NCBI GenBank assembly: GCA_964482585.1
Contig: CAYZYO010000132.1
Span: forward strand, 1 to 5,321
DNA: 5,321 nucleotides
Direction of reading: 5' to 3'
Source: CAYZYO01 sp964482585
Lineage (GTDB): Bacteria; Bacillota; Syntrophomonadia; Syntrophomonadales; Syntrophomonadaceae
The notes beneath the pieces were generated by a model. That model made no database searches. It was not told where the DNA came from and saw only the letters and a list, made by a program, of their open reading frames with translations. A program made the position numbers and the translations under genes. Below, in pieces: positions 5,269 to 5,321 of this stretch. Within the stretch, counting starts at the first letter, position 1. Each line of letters opens with the position of its first letter.

Positions 5269-5321
5269 TACAACAAAGGGAGCCGGAAAAATAAGTTGAC
5301 CTCCAAATACAAAAAATAGGA

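Noticed and set aside
1..5321. CRISPR array, tRNA, rRNA or complete insertion sequence
   Set aside because: I saw no regularly spaced repeats, no cloverleaf or rRNA-like sequence, and no transposase with paired terminal inverted repeats.

Overview
The window looks like a decayed accessory region of a low-GC, Gram-positive-type bacterium, probably a Firmicute (Clostridia or Negativicutes). This rests on AT-rich DNA, purine-rich Shine-Dalgarno sites, a lipoprotein signal peptide with a lipobox, and the general flavour of the integrase and RhuM proteins. No marker here fixes the genus.

Left part (1-1373). A 5'-truncated tyrosine recombinase fragment on the plus strand ends directly at a perfect 15-bp inverted repeat (441-476). 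A broken rhuM gene follows on the minus strand. It keeps its ribosome binding site and start, but carries two compensating frameshifts, one in-frame stop, and a lost 3' part where it meets the inverted repeat. Upstream of it lie the remains of a short lipoprotein reading frame and an AT-rich hairpin that may end higBA transcription.

Centre (1374-2838). This is the only clearly intact functional unit: a minus-strand, toxin-first HigBA-type toxin-antitoxin operon. A HigB/RelE-fold toxin overlaps by 11 bp an unusually long antitoxin, in which a HigA-type HTH is joined to an ImmA/IrrE (DUF955) zinc-peptidase domain with HEAGH and EExxAN motifs. Inverted repeats just upstream of higB are candidate operators.

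Right-centre (2839-4480). A mostly empty AT-rich spacer is followed by the last ~90 codons of a DinG-type helicase. That fragment overlaps, in another frame, the end of a 303-codon lipoprotein with two Ig-like domains. Both genes appear cut at the same point near 3550-3567, so this is a deletion or recombination scar.

Right end (4481-5321). No convincing protein gene is present. A minus-strand promoter, a structured interior and a strong intrinsic terminator together outline a possible ~220-nt RNA (about 5234 to 5012).

Overall, a toxin-antitoxin module survives among integrase, rhuM, dinG and lipoprotein remnants, as expected of an eroded mobile island. I do not see a clearly new multi-gene system. 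The peptidase-fused antitoxin and the right-end RNA candidate are the items most worth checking.
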